From contig NZ_CP019936.1 of the NCBI RefSeq assembly GCF_002009425.1, positions 2,281,297-2,345,296 on the forward strand: a stretch of DNA of 64,000 nt. Direction: 5' to 3'. This stretch comes from Thiosocius teredinicola. Its GTDB lineage: Bacteria; Pseudomonadota; Gammaproteobacteria; Chromatiales; Chromatiaceae. The notes under the pieces were generated by a model. It was not told the DNA's origin. It made no database searches and saw only the letters and a list, made by a program, of their open reading frames with translations. Position numbers and translations under genes: made by a program. Below, one piece after another: positions 17,333-24,232 of this stretch; position 1 is the first letter of the stretch; every line of letters starts with the position of its first letter.

Positions 17333-17859
17333 GGTTCGCTGATAGACAACGCCGTCCGCAGTTCGTCCAGGCTCGTCACCACGTTGGTGTATTCGAATTC
17401 CTTGAGGCGTTCGGTGTTCTGCAAATCGATGGAGCGCGGATAAACCTTGACCGTACCGCTCGGTGCCTCGGTTTCCATCGCCGGCGCGACATCGCAGGCG
17501 AACACGATGCTCGGTACCCGGCACTTGCCGGCCTGGGCGTACACATTGGTCACCAGCGTATCGGAGATGCCGAACACCATCTTGGCGACACTGTTCGATG
17601 TGGCGGGCGCCACGACCAGCAGATCGTAGACGCCTTTGTAGAACAGCCCGACGGGCGGCGCGCTGGCCGTGCTGTCGCGAAAGATACGAAAGCGGGTCTT
17701 GAGGTCCTTGAACGGATGGCCGTAGGCATGCAGCACCTCGGCGGCGGCTTCGCTCAGGAACAGGTCGAGATTCGGTAATGATTCGGCGAGCGCGAGGCAC
17801 TCTTTCAAATAGTGCCCCGAGCCGGTGATCGCCCAGGCGATGCGGCCCGACTCAGTCAT
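17308..17859 (-). CDS. DmrB-like flavoprotein (probable dihydromethanopterin reductase)
   Basis: The 183-residue product is a flavodoxin-like FMN protein of the archaeoflavoprotein/DmrB group: RIAWAITGSGHYLKECL at the N-terminus, LLVVAPATSNSVAKMVFG near residue 80, and VFACDVAPAMETEAPSG near 118. DmrB of Methanosarcina reduces dihydromethanopterin to H4MPT; bacteria use DmrA or DmrB-like enzymes for the last step of H4MPT synthesis, and no DmrA is seen here. The ATG at 17859 overlaps the PTPS stop by 8 bp. It might instead reduce a different pterin, so I leave the symbol empty. Confidence 0.75.
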   Translation of the reverse strand: MTESGRIAWAITGSGHYLKECLALAESLPNLDLFLSEAAAEVLHAYGHPFKDLKTRFRIFRDSTASAPPVGLFYKGVYDLLVVAPATSNSVAKMVFGISDTLVTNVYAQAGKCRVPSIVFACDVAPAMETEAPSGTVKVYPRSIDLQNTERLKEFEYTNVVTSLDELRTALSISEPCRNISSF

Positions 17860-18349
17860 GGCCGATCTCGCGTGCGCAGATGCCCCATTGTTCGTCGGCT
17901 TCCTCCACCGCGACCTCGAGCGTCGTCAGGTTGCCGAGTGCATTTTCGCTGCGCAGCGTTTCCAGCAGGCGGTTGCTGATGTGCAGCGCCAGCATCTCTG
18001 CGGTCGTATTGGGGATGGGGAGCAGGATGCAGCTTTCACGGGCGAGGATGTAGCGCTTGTTGTAGCTGCGGATCTCGATCATGTCACCATCGACTTCGGA
18101 GACCTGGATATCGGCACCCTCGGTCGGCACCAGCACGCCGTCATGTAATTCACGGCAGATGCCGGCGGCCAGCCGGTTGAGCAGCACGAAGTCGATCACG
18201 AAGGCATCGGCGGTATTGCTGCCGCGCGCTTCGAGCTTTACGTGAAAGTTGTGACCGTGAATGTTTTCACAGGTCTGGTTGTACGTGATGAAGTGCGCGG
18301 CATTGAAATGCAGCTCGCCCGGACTCACGCGCACAGCGAAACGACTCAT
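17852..18349 (-). CDS. 6-pyruvoyl-tetrahydropterin synthase family protein (canonical zinc site)
   Basis: The 165-residue protein has all three zinc ligands (H19 in NAAHF, H31 and H33 in IHGHNFH) and the candidate catalytic Cys27, plus VIDFVLLNRL, LHDGVLVP and the acidic AVEEADEQWG. An insertion of about 35 residues rich in IEIRSYNKRY-type segments follows the second helix, so it is not a plain QueD. In H4MPT clusters PTPS homologues may process the dihydroneopterin intermediate. It is the first gene of the reverse operon, 26 bp after the start site expected from the upstream sigma-54-type promoter match. No queuosine genes are close by. Confidence 0.82.
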   Translation of the reverse strand: MSRFAVRVSPGELHFNAAHFITYNQTCENIHGHNFHVKLEARGSNTADAFVIDFVLLNRLAAGICRELHDGVLVPTEGADIQVSEVDGDMIEIRSYNKRYILARESCILLPIPNTTAEMLALHISNRLLETLRSENALGNLTTLEVAVEEADEQWGICAREIGHD

Positions 18350-18386
18350 CGAGAATTACTCTAGTGACAGACTCGCCGTATAGCCT

Positions 18387-18402
18387 AGCAAACCTCGCAC
18401 CA
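18387..18402 (-). promoter_or_regulatory. Candidate sigma-54 (-24/-12) promoter of the ptps-fhc-mfn operon
   Basis: Read on the minus strand, the site is TGGTGCGAGGTTTGCT. It matches the sigma-54 consensus TGGCACG-N4-TTGCW at all positions except the fourth and fifth, with correct GG-to-GC spacing. It lies between the end of a sigma-54 activator gene and the first gene of the reverse operon, and would start transcription near 18376. Confidence 0.6.
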
Positions 18403-18440
18403 AGGCATGTCGCCGACCGTCGATTCGCGGTGTTCTGCGA

Positions 18441-20387
18441 TTAACGCGGCGATCGGATATCGAAGCGTTTCATCTTGCGGTACAGGGTGTTGCGGCTGAT
18501 ACGCAGTTTCGACGCAACGCGTGTCACGTTCCAGTGAGCGGCTTCCAGCTCGCGCAAAATCGCATCGCGTTCGGCGATATCGAGCGGATTCGATGGTCGC
18601 AGTTGCGGTGCGCCATCCTCGATGTCGGCGTTCTGGAAGATCTCGTCCGGCAGGTCGTCTACCCGGATGCAGTTGTCGTCGCATAGCCCGATCAGCGTAC
18701 GCAGGATATTGCGCAGTTGGCGGATGTTGCCGGGCCACTCGAACTGATCGAGCAGGGCGAGTGCCGATTCTTCAATCGTCACGTCATCGCCGCCGGCCTC
18801 CTTGCTGAGCAGGTGCTTGATCAGGGCCAGGCGGTCTTCGCGGTCGCGCAGCGGCGGCATCTGCAGGCTGATGCCGTTGAGACGGTAGTAGAGATCTTCG
18901 CGGAAGCTGCCTTCCTCGACGTGGCGCTTGAGGTCTTTATGGGTGGCGCTGATCAGGCGTATGTCGACCTTGATCGGTGTCTCGCCGCCCAGTGGGATCA
19001 CCTCGCGTTCCTCGAGCACGCGCAGCAGGCGGGCCTGCAGGTGCAACGGCATGTCGCCGATCTCGTCGAGAAACAGCGTGCCGGTGTGTGCCTGGACGAT
19101 CTTGCCACGCGAACCTTCGCGGCTTGCGCCGGTGAAGGCGCCGGGCCGGTAACCGAACAGCTCGCTCTCGATCAGCGATTCGGGCAGCGATGCACAGTTG
19201 ACGGCGACGAACGGTTTGTCGGCGCGGTCGCTGGAGCGGTGAACCGCGTTGGCGAACACGTCCTTGCCGGTGCCGGTTTCGCCGAGCAGGATGAACGGAA
19301 TATCGCGCTCGAGCAGCTTCTTAGCGCGCTCGACATTGCGCCGCATCCGGGCATCGCCGAACTCGAGCGAGTCGAGCGTGGTATTGGTCTCTTCCAATCC
19401 GCGCAGGACCGGACTGCGACGGGTTGTTCCCAGCCGCTGGTGGCCGTTCTCGCACTCACGGTGCGGCGCCTGGAAGCTGGCGAAGAAACGGCGGCCCTGC
19501 CGCGCATCGTGCAGCGGACGGTTGGAGCCGGCGTATTGATGGGCATTGTCGAGCGCCGCCTGGGCGCGGATGCTGAACAGGTCTTCGAGCGAGTGGTCGA
19601 GCACGCTCTTGACGTCCGGCTTGTCGAGCTGGAACAGGGCGCTGCGGTTGACCGCCTTGACCCGGCCGTTCTCGTCGAAGGCGATCGCGCCTTCACCCAG
19701 CGTGCTGATGAACTCGGGGCGGCTGTGGAAGCGCAGTATGTAATGATCGCGCATGGCGCACAGGAACAGACGGTTCTCGATGAGCTGGGCCGACATGTTG
19801 ACCAGCACCATGGTGTGCTCCTGGGCGCGGCGCGAATCGCTCGAAGCGTCCAGTACCGCAACCAGTTCGCCGGTTGGGTCGAAGATCGGCGCGGCCGAGC
19901 AGGTCAGCCCGGTGTGCTTGGTAAAGAAGTGCTCATCCTGGTGGATGATCAGCGGCCGCTTTTCGACCAGGCAGGTGCCCATGCCGTTGGTGCCCTGGGT
20001 GCGCTCCGACCAGATTGCGCCGGTCTGCAGCGCAGACTGCGATGCGGTGCCGGTGAACATCGGGTCGCCGACATAGTTCAGCACGACGCCATCCTGGTCG
20101 GTGAGCAAAATGGCATAGCCGGATCCGGCGACCTGCTGATAAAGATTGGACATCTCTGCGCGCGCGATCTGCAGCAGATTGCAATGATGTTCCTGGCGTT
20201 CCTTGAGTTCCCGTCGATCGACGAGGATCGGTTCCGGGCGGCGCTCAGGATCGAGTTCGTAGTCGTGAAAGCAGCGCTTCCAAGACTCGACGACCTGGGC
20301 GTTAATGGCTGTGGTTCCCGAACGGCTGCCGCGGATGGCATCGGTGACCAAGCCGGCGTGGGATTTGCCGGTGGTTAACTCCATCAT
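18441..20387 (-). CDS. Sigma-54-dependent transcriptional activator, AcoR type
   Basis: The 648-residue protein has the AcoR layout: an N-terminal GAF-type sensory region (about 80-210), a PAS-like segment (220-300), a central AAA+ domain and a Fis-type helix-turn-helix at the C-terminus (NVTRVASKLRISRNTLYRKM). Walker A (GETGTGKD), the sigma-54 contact loop GAFTGA and the Walker B region LFLDEIGDM are intact, so it should open sigma-54 promoters. It lies directly upstream of the ptps-fhc-mfn operon, where a -24/-12 site is visible, so C1-pathway control is a good guess. The effector is unknown. The ATG at 20387, or the adjacent one at 20384, follows AGAGGA. Confidence 0.9.
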   Translation of the reverse strand: MMELTTGKSHAGLVTDAIRGSRSGTTAINAQVVESWKRCFHDYELDPERRPEPILVDRRELKERQEHHCNLLQIARAEMSNLYQQVAGSGYAILLTDQDGVVLNYVGDPMFTGTASQSALQTGAIWSERTQGTNGMGTCLVEKRPLIIHQDEHFFTKHTGLTCSAAPIFDPTGELVAVLDASSDSRRAQEHTMVLVNMSAQLIENRLFLCAMRDHYILRFHSRPEFISTLGEGAIAFDENGRVKAVNRSALFQLDKPDVKSVLDHSLEDLFSIRAQAALDNAHQYAGSNRPLHDARQGRRFFASFQAPHRECENGHQRLGTTRRSPVLRGLEETNTTLDSLEFGDARMRRNVERAKKLLERDIPFILLGETGTGKDVFANAVHRSSDRADKPFVAVNCASLPESLIESELFGYRPGAFTGASREGSRGKIVQAHTGTLFLDEIGDMPLHLQARLLRVLEEREVIPLGGETPIKVDIRLISATHKDLKRHVEEGSFREDLYYRLNGISLQMPPLRDREDRLALIKHLLSKEAGGDDVTIEESALALLDQFEWPGNIRQLRNILRTLIGLCDDNCIRVDDLPDEIFQNADIEDGAPQLRPSNPLDIAERDAILRELEAAHWNVTRVASKLRISRNTLYRKMKRFDIRSPR

Positions 20388-20462
20388 TGTTCCTCTGTCT
20401 AACTCTCGTGCGCAGAGGGTGCAGAACCCTCAAAGACCCTGATCTGTGCCAGGTTAATGTTG

Positions 20463-20478
20463 TAATGAATGTTCATTA
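20463..20478. promoter_or_regulatory. Palindromic operator candidate in the divergent promoter region
   Basis: TAATGAA-TG-TTCATTA has perfect 7-bp arms with a 2-bp spacer and lies in the 355-bp gap between the divergent sigma-54 activator and PAP2 genes. Its form resembles TetR-type operators. No T-run follows, so a terminator is unlikely. I see nothing else of note in this gap and no small gene. Confidence 0.45.
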
Positions 20479-20742
20479 TACAGAACGCGCCCAGCGAGCA
20501 AACCCTTGGTGTCGCATGGCTCGTCGCAGTACGGCTTTGCCGCAACCGCCGGCCGTCCGGGTGTGTATCTGTACCCAAGTCTGGACGATAAACCGCCGTT
20601 CCGCCATGCGCGCCGATGCGGATAATTCGCAGAATGGCGTTCCGCGTTCTGGCGGCCGGTGACACTGGCGCAGCCTTTGCCCATTCGCCTGTTATGAGGT
20701 CGTCGCGGCGACGTTTAGATGTACACAGGAACAAGGCTGAAG

Positions 20743-21504
20743 ATGAGACGGATTGTCGCCACCGTGGACGGTGTTGTTGAGAGGATACTGGGACGCCGGC
20801 CGGGCGCCGATGAAATCTGGTTTCTCGTGTTGTTTTTTGTGGTCGCCGGCTGTCTTTGGTTGTTTGCCGAAGCCGCCGAGGTGGCCAACGCCGACGACCT
20901 GCGCGGTATCGAGATTCAAATACTGGAGGCATTTCGAGAACCCGGTGATGTCACCGACCCGTTGGGCCCGGTATGGTTCGAACAAGCGGTACGCGACCTG
21001 ACGGCGCTTGGCGGCACCACGGTACTGACGTTGTTGTCCCTGATCGTCGCCGGCTTTTTTGTCCTCGAACGCCAACCGCGCATCCTGGCATTTCTGGCGT
21101 TCGCCGTGATCACCGGTTTGTTGTTGAGCCTGGCGTTGAAAGCAGGCTTTGACAGGCCGCGCCCGGACTTTCTGCCGCACGGCCAGACCGTGTATACCGC
21201 CAGCTTTCCCAGTGCTCACTCGATGAACTCGGCGGTCGTATACCTGACGCTCGGCGCCATCATTGCGCGCACCCGACCACGTCGGCTGATCAAGATATAC
21301 GTGCTGTCCATGGCTGCCTTGATCACCGTGTTGGTCGGTGTCAGTCGTGTCTATCTCGGCGTGCACTGGCCGACCGACGTGGTCGCCGGATGGGCAGCCG
21401 GCGCCGCCTGGGCCGGTATCTGTTCGCTGGTGGTGTTGTGGTTGCAGCGCAGGCGGGTACTCGAACGTTCAGTTGGCGATGCGACTGTTTCGCGCGGCCC
21501 GTAG
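20743..21504 (+). CDS. PAP2-family membrane phosphatase
   Basis: The product (253 residues from the ATG at 20743) is an integral membrane phosphatase of the PAP2 superfamily, which removes phosphate from lipid phosphates such as phosphatidate or undecaprenyl diphosphate. The three signature motifs are visible: KAGFDRPRP, SFPSAHS and SRVYLGVHWPTD. Hydrophobic spans occur near residues 20-40, 95-115, 120-140 and at the C-terminus. I prefer the ATG at 20743, which has AAGG about ten bases upstream, over the ATG at 20719. The gene is monocistronic and divergent from the sigma-54 activator. The lipid substrate cannot be told from sequence. Confidence 0.88.
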   Translation: MRRIVATVDGVVERILGRRPGADEIWFLVLFFVVAGCLWLFAEAAEVANADDLRGIEIQILEAFREPGDVTDPLGPVWFEQAVRDLTALGGTTVLTLLSLIVAGFFVLERQPRILAFLAFAVITGLLLSLALKAGFDRPRPDFLPHGQTVYTASFPSAHSMNSAVVYLTLGAIIARTRPRRLIKIYVLSMAALITVLVGVSRVYLGVHWPTDVVAGWAAGAAWAGICSLVVLWLQRRRVLERSVGDATVSRGP

Positions 21505-21801
21505 GGGATGGGAGATTGAACGCAAAGGCATGCTCATCGCTGTGTTAATGGCACTGACCGCGAAGCCCCAATCCTTGGGGTGACGGTTGTTGCGCTGCTG
21601 AAGTCGAGTATCGCGGCGGGCAGCGATCGGCGGAGTGCGCTGGTTAGGTGGGGGGCGAACGTCGATGGTTGAAACTTGGCCCTGGTCATTGAAACAGGTG
21701 CCACCACTAGCGACATGCACAGTGATCGATGAAGTGGCCGATTTGAAGCTGTGTGGTTTCCCGAATGGTTGATATCCAACTTAATCCCTCTGCGAAGGTG
21801 A
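21505..21801. other. Gap without a recognisable gene
   Basis: Between the PAP2 gene and the entericidin gene I see only short overlapping frames with no family resemblance, no ribosome site worth noting and no strong hairpin. It is probably 3' spacer sequence. Confidence 0.5.
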
Positions 21802-21820
21802 GGGCGGGCGAGGCCCGCCC
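21802..21820 (-). terminator. Hairpin downstream of the entericidin gene
   Basis: GGGCGGGC-GAG-GCCCGCCC is a perfect 8-bp GC stem that starts six bases after the stop of the reverse-strand entericidin gene. No T-run follows on that strand, so termination strength is uncertain. Confidence 0.5.
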
Positions 21821-21826
21821 ATCAAC

Positions 21827-21997
21827 TCAATAGCTCTTTTCCTTCTCTGCCTTGTTCTCGATGGCATCGCCCGCCGCTTCGATATCTTCGCCCGCGCCGG
21901 CAACCGTGTTACAGCCGCTGAGCGTTGTCAGCGCGGTAAAGGCCATCACGGCGGCAAACAGCGTCATTGTGATCTTGCGAATGGTTACTCGGTTCAT
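21827..21997 (-). CDS. Entericidin A/B family lipoprotein
   Basis: This 56-residue protein has a basic, hydrophobic signal (MNRVTIRKITMTLFAAVMAF), a lipobox LSGC and a short mature part NTVAGAGEDIEAAGDAIENK ending EKSY. The TVxGxGxDI/A pattern after the lipid cysteine is the entericidin signature. These small cell-envelope lipoproteins are stress-responsive and function like a toxin/antidote pair in Escherichia coli; here only one copy is present. The ATG has GAGGTGA seven bases upstream. A GC hairpin follows the stop. Confidence 0.85.
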   Translation of the reverse strand: MNRVTIRKITMTLFAAVMAFTALTTLSGCNTVAGAGEDIEAAGDAIENKAEKEKSY

Positions 21998-22205
21998 GGT
22001 TCACCTCAGTGTTTGTTAGCTGAATTTTTCGTCCTGCCCGGGTGAGTTGCCCGGGGGTCGTAGCTGATATCGCAAGGTCTGTGCCATCGGCTCGCAATGG
22101 TGACGGGTAATCAAAGCGTCACAAGGTCACGGCAGACTGTTCCGCGATCGACGTAGACGCGTCCGCAATAAGCCTTGGCAGAGCCAACGCAGGGAGTAGC
22201 CGACC

Positions 22206-23366
22206 GTGACCACCATAGCCGAACGTTCACCGTCCACCGCCTCTTCGAATTGGTCGCAATGGCTGATGATCGTGGGCCTGGTTTATCTGCTGTTGGTGGC
22301 CGTCGCCATGATCGGCAGCGGATTCAAGGCAGCCGCCGGCGAGCAGGCCAAAGAGCTGTTTGCATTCGCCAGCAATCCGCTCACGGCGTTGGTCGTGGGC
22401 ACGGTTGCCACGGCACTGATTCAATCGTCGAGTACGGTCACGTCGATCATCGTTGGCTTGGTCGCGGGTGGCTTACCGGTTTCGATCGCGATCCCCATGG
22501 TCATGGGCGCGAATATGGGTACCACCATCACCAACACGATCGTCAGCCTCGGGCATGTACGTCAGGGCCAGGAATTCAGGCGGGCCTTCGCGGCAGCCAC
22601 GATTCACGATTTCTTCAATCTGTTCAGCGTCGTGATCTTCCTGCCACTGGAGATCATGTTCGGTTTTTTGCAGAAGACCGGAGAATACCTGGCGACATTG
22701 GCGCTCGGCGGCGATTCCATGTCGGTCAATGGATTCGACTTCATCAAGCCGCTGGTCAAACCGCCTGTGAATTTCCTGCACGACGCGTTCGGCAGCATTG
22801 GTCTTTCAGAGATGCTTGGCGGCGTCGCCCTGATCGTATTGGGCATCGGTCTGATCTTCTTCGTGATCGCCTACATCGGTAAGTTGCTCAAGACCCTGAT
22901 GGTGGGGAAGGCGAAAGAGATATTGCATGCCGCTGTTGGCCGTGGGCCGATCGCCGGCCTGTTTTCGGGGACGGCCATCACGGTGCTGGTGCAGTCGTCT
23001 TCGACCACGACCAGCCTGATCGTGCCGCTGGCCGGCAGCGGCGTGTTTTCACTGCGCCAGGTCTATCCGTTCACGCTCGGCGCCAACATCGGTACCTGTA
23101 TCACAGCGCTGCTGGCGGCCACGGCGATCTCCGGCGCCAACGCCGTGTTTGCGCTTCAGGTCGCCTTCGTTCACCTCGCCTACAACGTCCTTGGGGTAAT
23201 TGTGATCTACGGGCTTCCGTTTCTTCGCCAGATTCCGGTGTGGGCGGCAGAAGGGCTCGCCGCTCTGGCGGTCAAACGCAAGATATATGTCGCTCTGTAT
23301 ATCGGGCTGGTGTTTTTCGTTACACCGCTGGTGCTGATCGGCGCCAGTCAGGCCATGGGTTGGTGA
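22206..23366 (+). CDS. Na+/phosphate cotransporter-like membrane protein (PNaS family)
   Basis: The 386-residue protein has two inverted halves, each with the family's QSSST motif: ALIQSSSTVTSIIVGLVAGG near residue 78 and VLVQSSSTTTSLIVPLAGSG near 262, and each with a following GANMGTTITN or GANIGTCITA segment. This is the core of NptA/SLC34-type Na+/Pi cotransporters; the C-terminal PhoU domain of the YjbB branch is absent. Eight or more hydrophobic spans are visible. The start is GTG at 22206 with AGGGAG nine bases upstream. The next two small genes follow at 15 and 9 bp and probably share its transcript. Confidence 0.88.
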   Translation: MTTIAERSPSTASSNWSQWLMIVGLVYLLLVAVAMIGSGFKAAAGEQAKELFAFASNPLTALVVGTVATALIQSSSTVTSIIVGLVAGGLPVSIAIPMVMGANMGTTITNTIVSLGHVRQGQEFRRAFAAATIHDFFNLFSVVIFLPLEIMFGFLQKTGEYLATLALGGDSMSVNGFDFIKPLVKPPVNFLHDAFGSIGLSEMLGGVALIVLGIGLIFFVIAYIGKLLKTLMVGKAKEILHAAVGRGPIAGLFSGTAITVLVQSSSTTTSLIVPLAGSGVFSLRQVYPFTLGANIGTCITALLAATAISGANAVFALQVAFVHLAYNVLGVIVIYGLPFLRQIPVWAAEGLAALAVKRKIYVALYIGLVFFVTPLVLIGASQAMGW

Positions 23367-23381
23367 GTCGAGGTCAAGCCA

Positions 23382-23627
23382 ATGAATGAATTCAATACGC
23401 GTAAGCATTCACTCGAGCAACAGGTTGACGAGATGGAGGCGACGCTGCTGCATCTGAAGGCTCAATTGAAGGAAGAGAACGAACGCGAGCAGCATGCGGC
23501 GATCGATCGGCTCGAAGAGTATCTCGACGACTTGAACAACAAGAACGCGAACCTGCAGGCGTTCTGGAAGACGCTGCGCAGTGAAATTGCCGACCTGTTC
23601 AGCGGCGACTCGGCGAACAGCAAGTAG
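23382..23627 (+). CDS. Small coiled-coil protein
   Basis: The 81-residue product is almost wholly charged and heptad-like (HSLEQQVDEMEATLLHLKAQ, then ENEREQHAAIDRLEEYLDDL), so a coiled coil is very likely. No signal peptide or membrane span is visible. It lies 15 bp after the Na/Pi cotransporter gene and may be a cytosolic partner. I do not recognise a family. The ATG at 23382 has only a weak ribosome site (GAGGT about twelve bases upstream). Confidence 0.7.
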   Translation: MNEFNTRKHSLEQQVDEMEATLLHLKAQLKEENEREQHAAIDRLEEYLDDLNNKNANLQAFWKTLRSEIADLFSGDSANSK

Positions 23628-23636
23628 GTGGAGCCC

Positions 23637-24119
23637 ATGTGCGTGCGTATAACTTCAGTAACCGCTTGCTGCGTCACCTTGTTGATTCCGGCGCTGACAT
23701 TCGCCGGCGAAGAGAAACCTGTCGCACTCAGTGCGGTGCCCGAGTTGGTTGTCAAGACCGTTCACGAGCGCATGGATGACGTGACGCTGCTGAGCGCCAA
23801 CACCGAAACCGAGGCCGACGGTGAATTCGTGTACGAGTTGCAGGGGCGTATGAAAGACGGCCGCAAGGTGGAATTCGATATCTACGAATCAGGCAAGGTG
23901 CAGGAGATCGAGATCGAGTTTGACGCCGACATGGTGCCGGGCGCCGTGGTGAAGGCCATCGAACGAAAGCTTCCCGGTTTCAAACCGGTCTTCATCGAGG
24001 CAAGCCATTCGAAAAGCATGAAGGTGACCGGCTATGAATTCGTCGGCAACCTGGGGCAACAACAGATCGATATCGAGGTGTCGGCCGACGGCAGAAACGT
24101 GGTAGTTGCCGATCGGTAG
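23637..24119 (+). CDS. Secreted PepSY-like protein
   Basis: The 160-residue protein has a signal peptide (TSVTACCVTLLIPALTFAG) and a mature part with two similar halves: DGRKVEFDIYESGKVQEIEI and a second strand-rich half ending QQQIDIEVSADGRNVVVADR. This is typical of PepSY-like periplasmic domains that bind or modulate partners. The start is the ATG at 23637, which has GGTGGAG just upstream; the GTG at 23628 lacks one. It follows the coiled-coil gene closely. No substrate is evident. Confidence 0.72.
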   Translation: MCVRITSVTACCVTLLIPALTFAGEEKPVALSAVPELVVKTVHERMDDVTLLSANTETEADGEFVYELQGRMKDGRKVEFDIYESGKVQEIEIEFDADMVPGAVVKAIERKLPGFKPVFIEASHSKSMKVTGYEFVGNLGQQQIDIEVSADGRNVVVADR

Positions 24120-24232
24120 CTGGTGTTGATCGCCCCGGCAGGCTTGCACAATTTAACATTTCAGGGCTTACTTTCCCCCAATTCTAAAACCAATAAGCCG
24201 TTGGCTGGCCGAACAAGGGGAGGGCAAGCCGC

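Noticed and set aside
18717-20378. A 553-codon frame on the plus strand across the sigma-54 activator
   Set aside because: The minus frame has a complete AAA+ and helix-turn-helix protein; the plus frame shows no domain.
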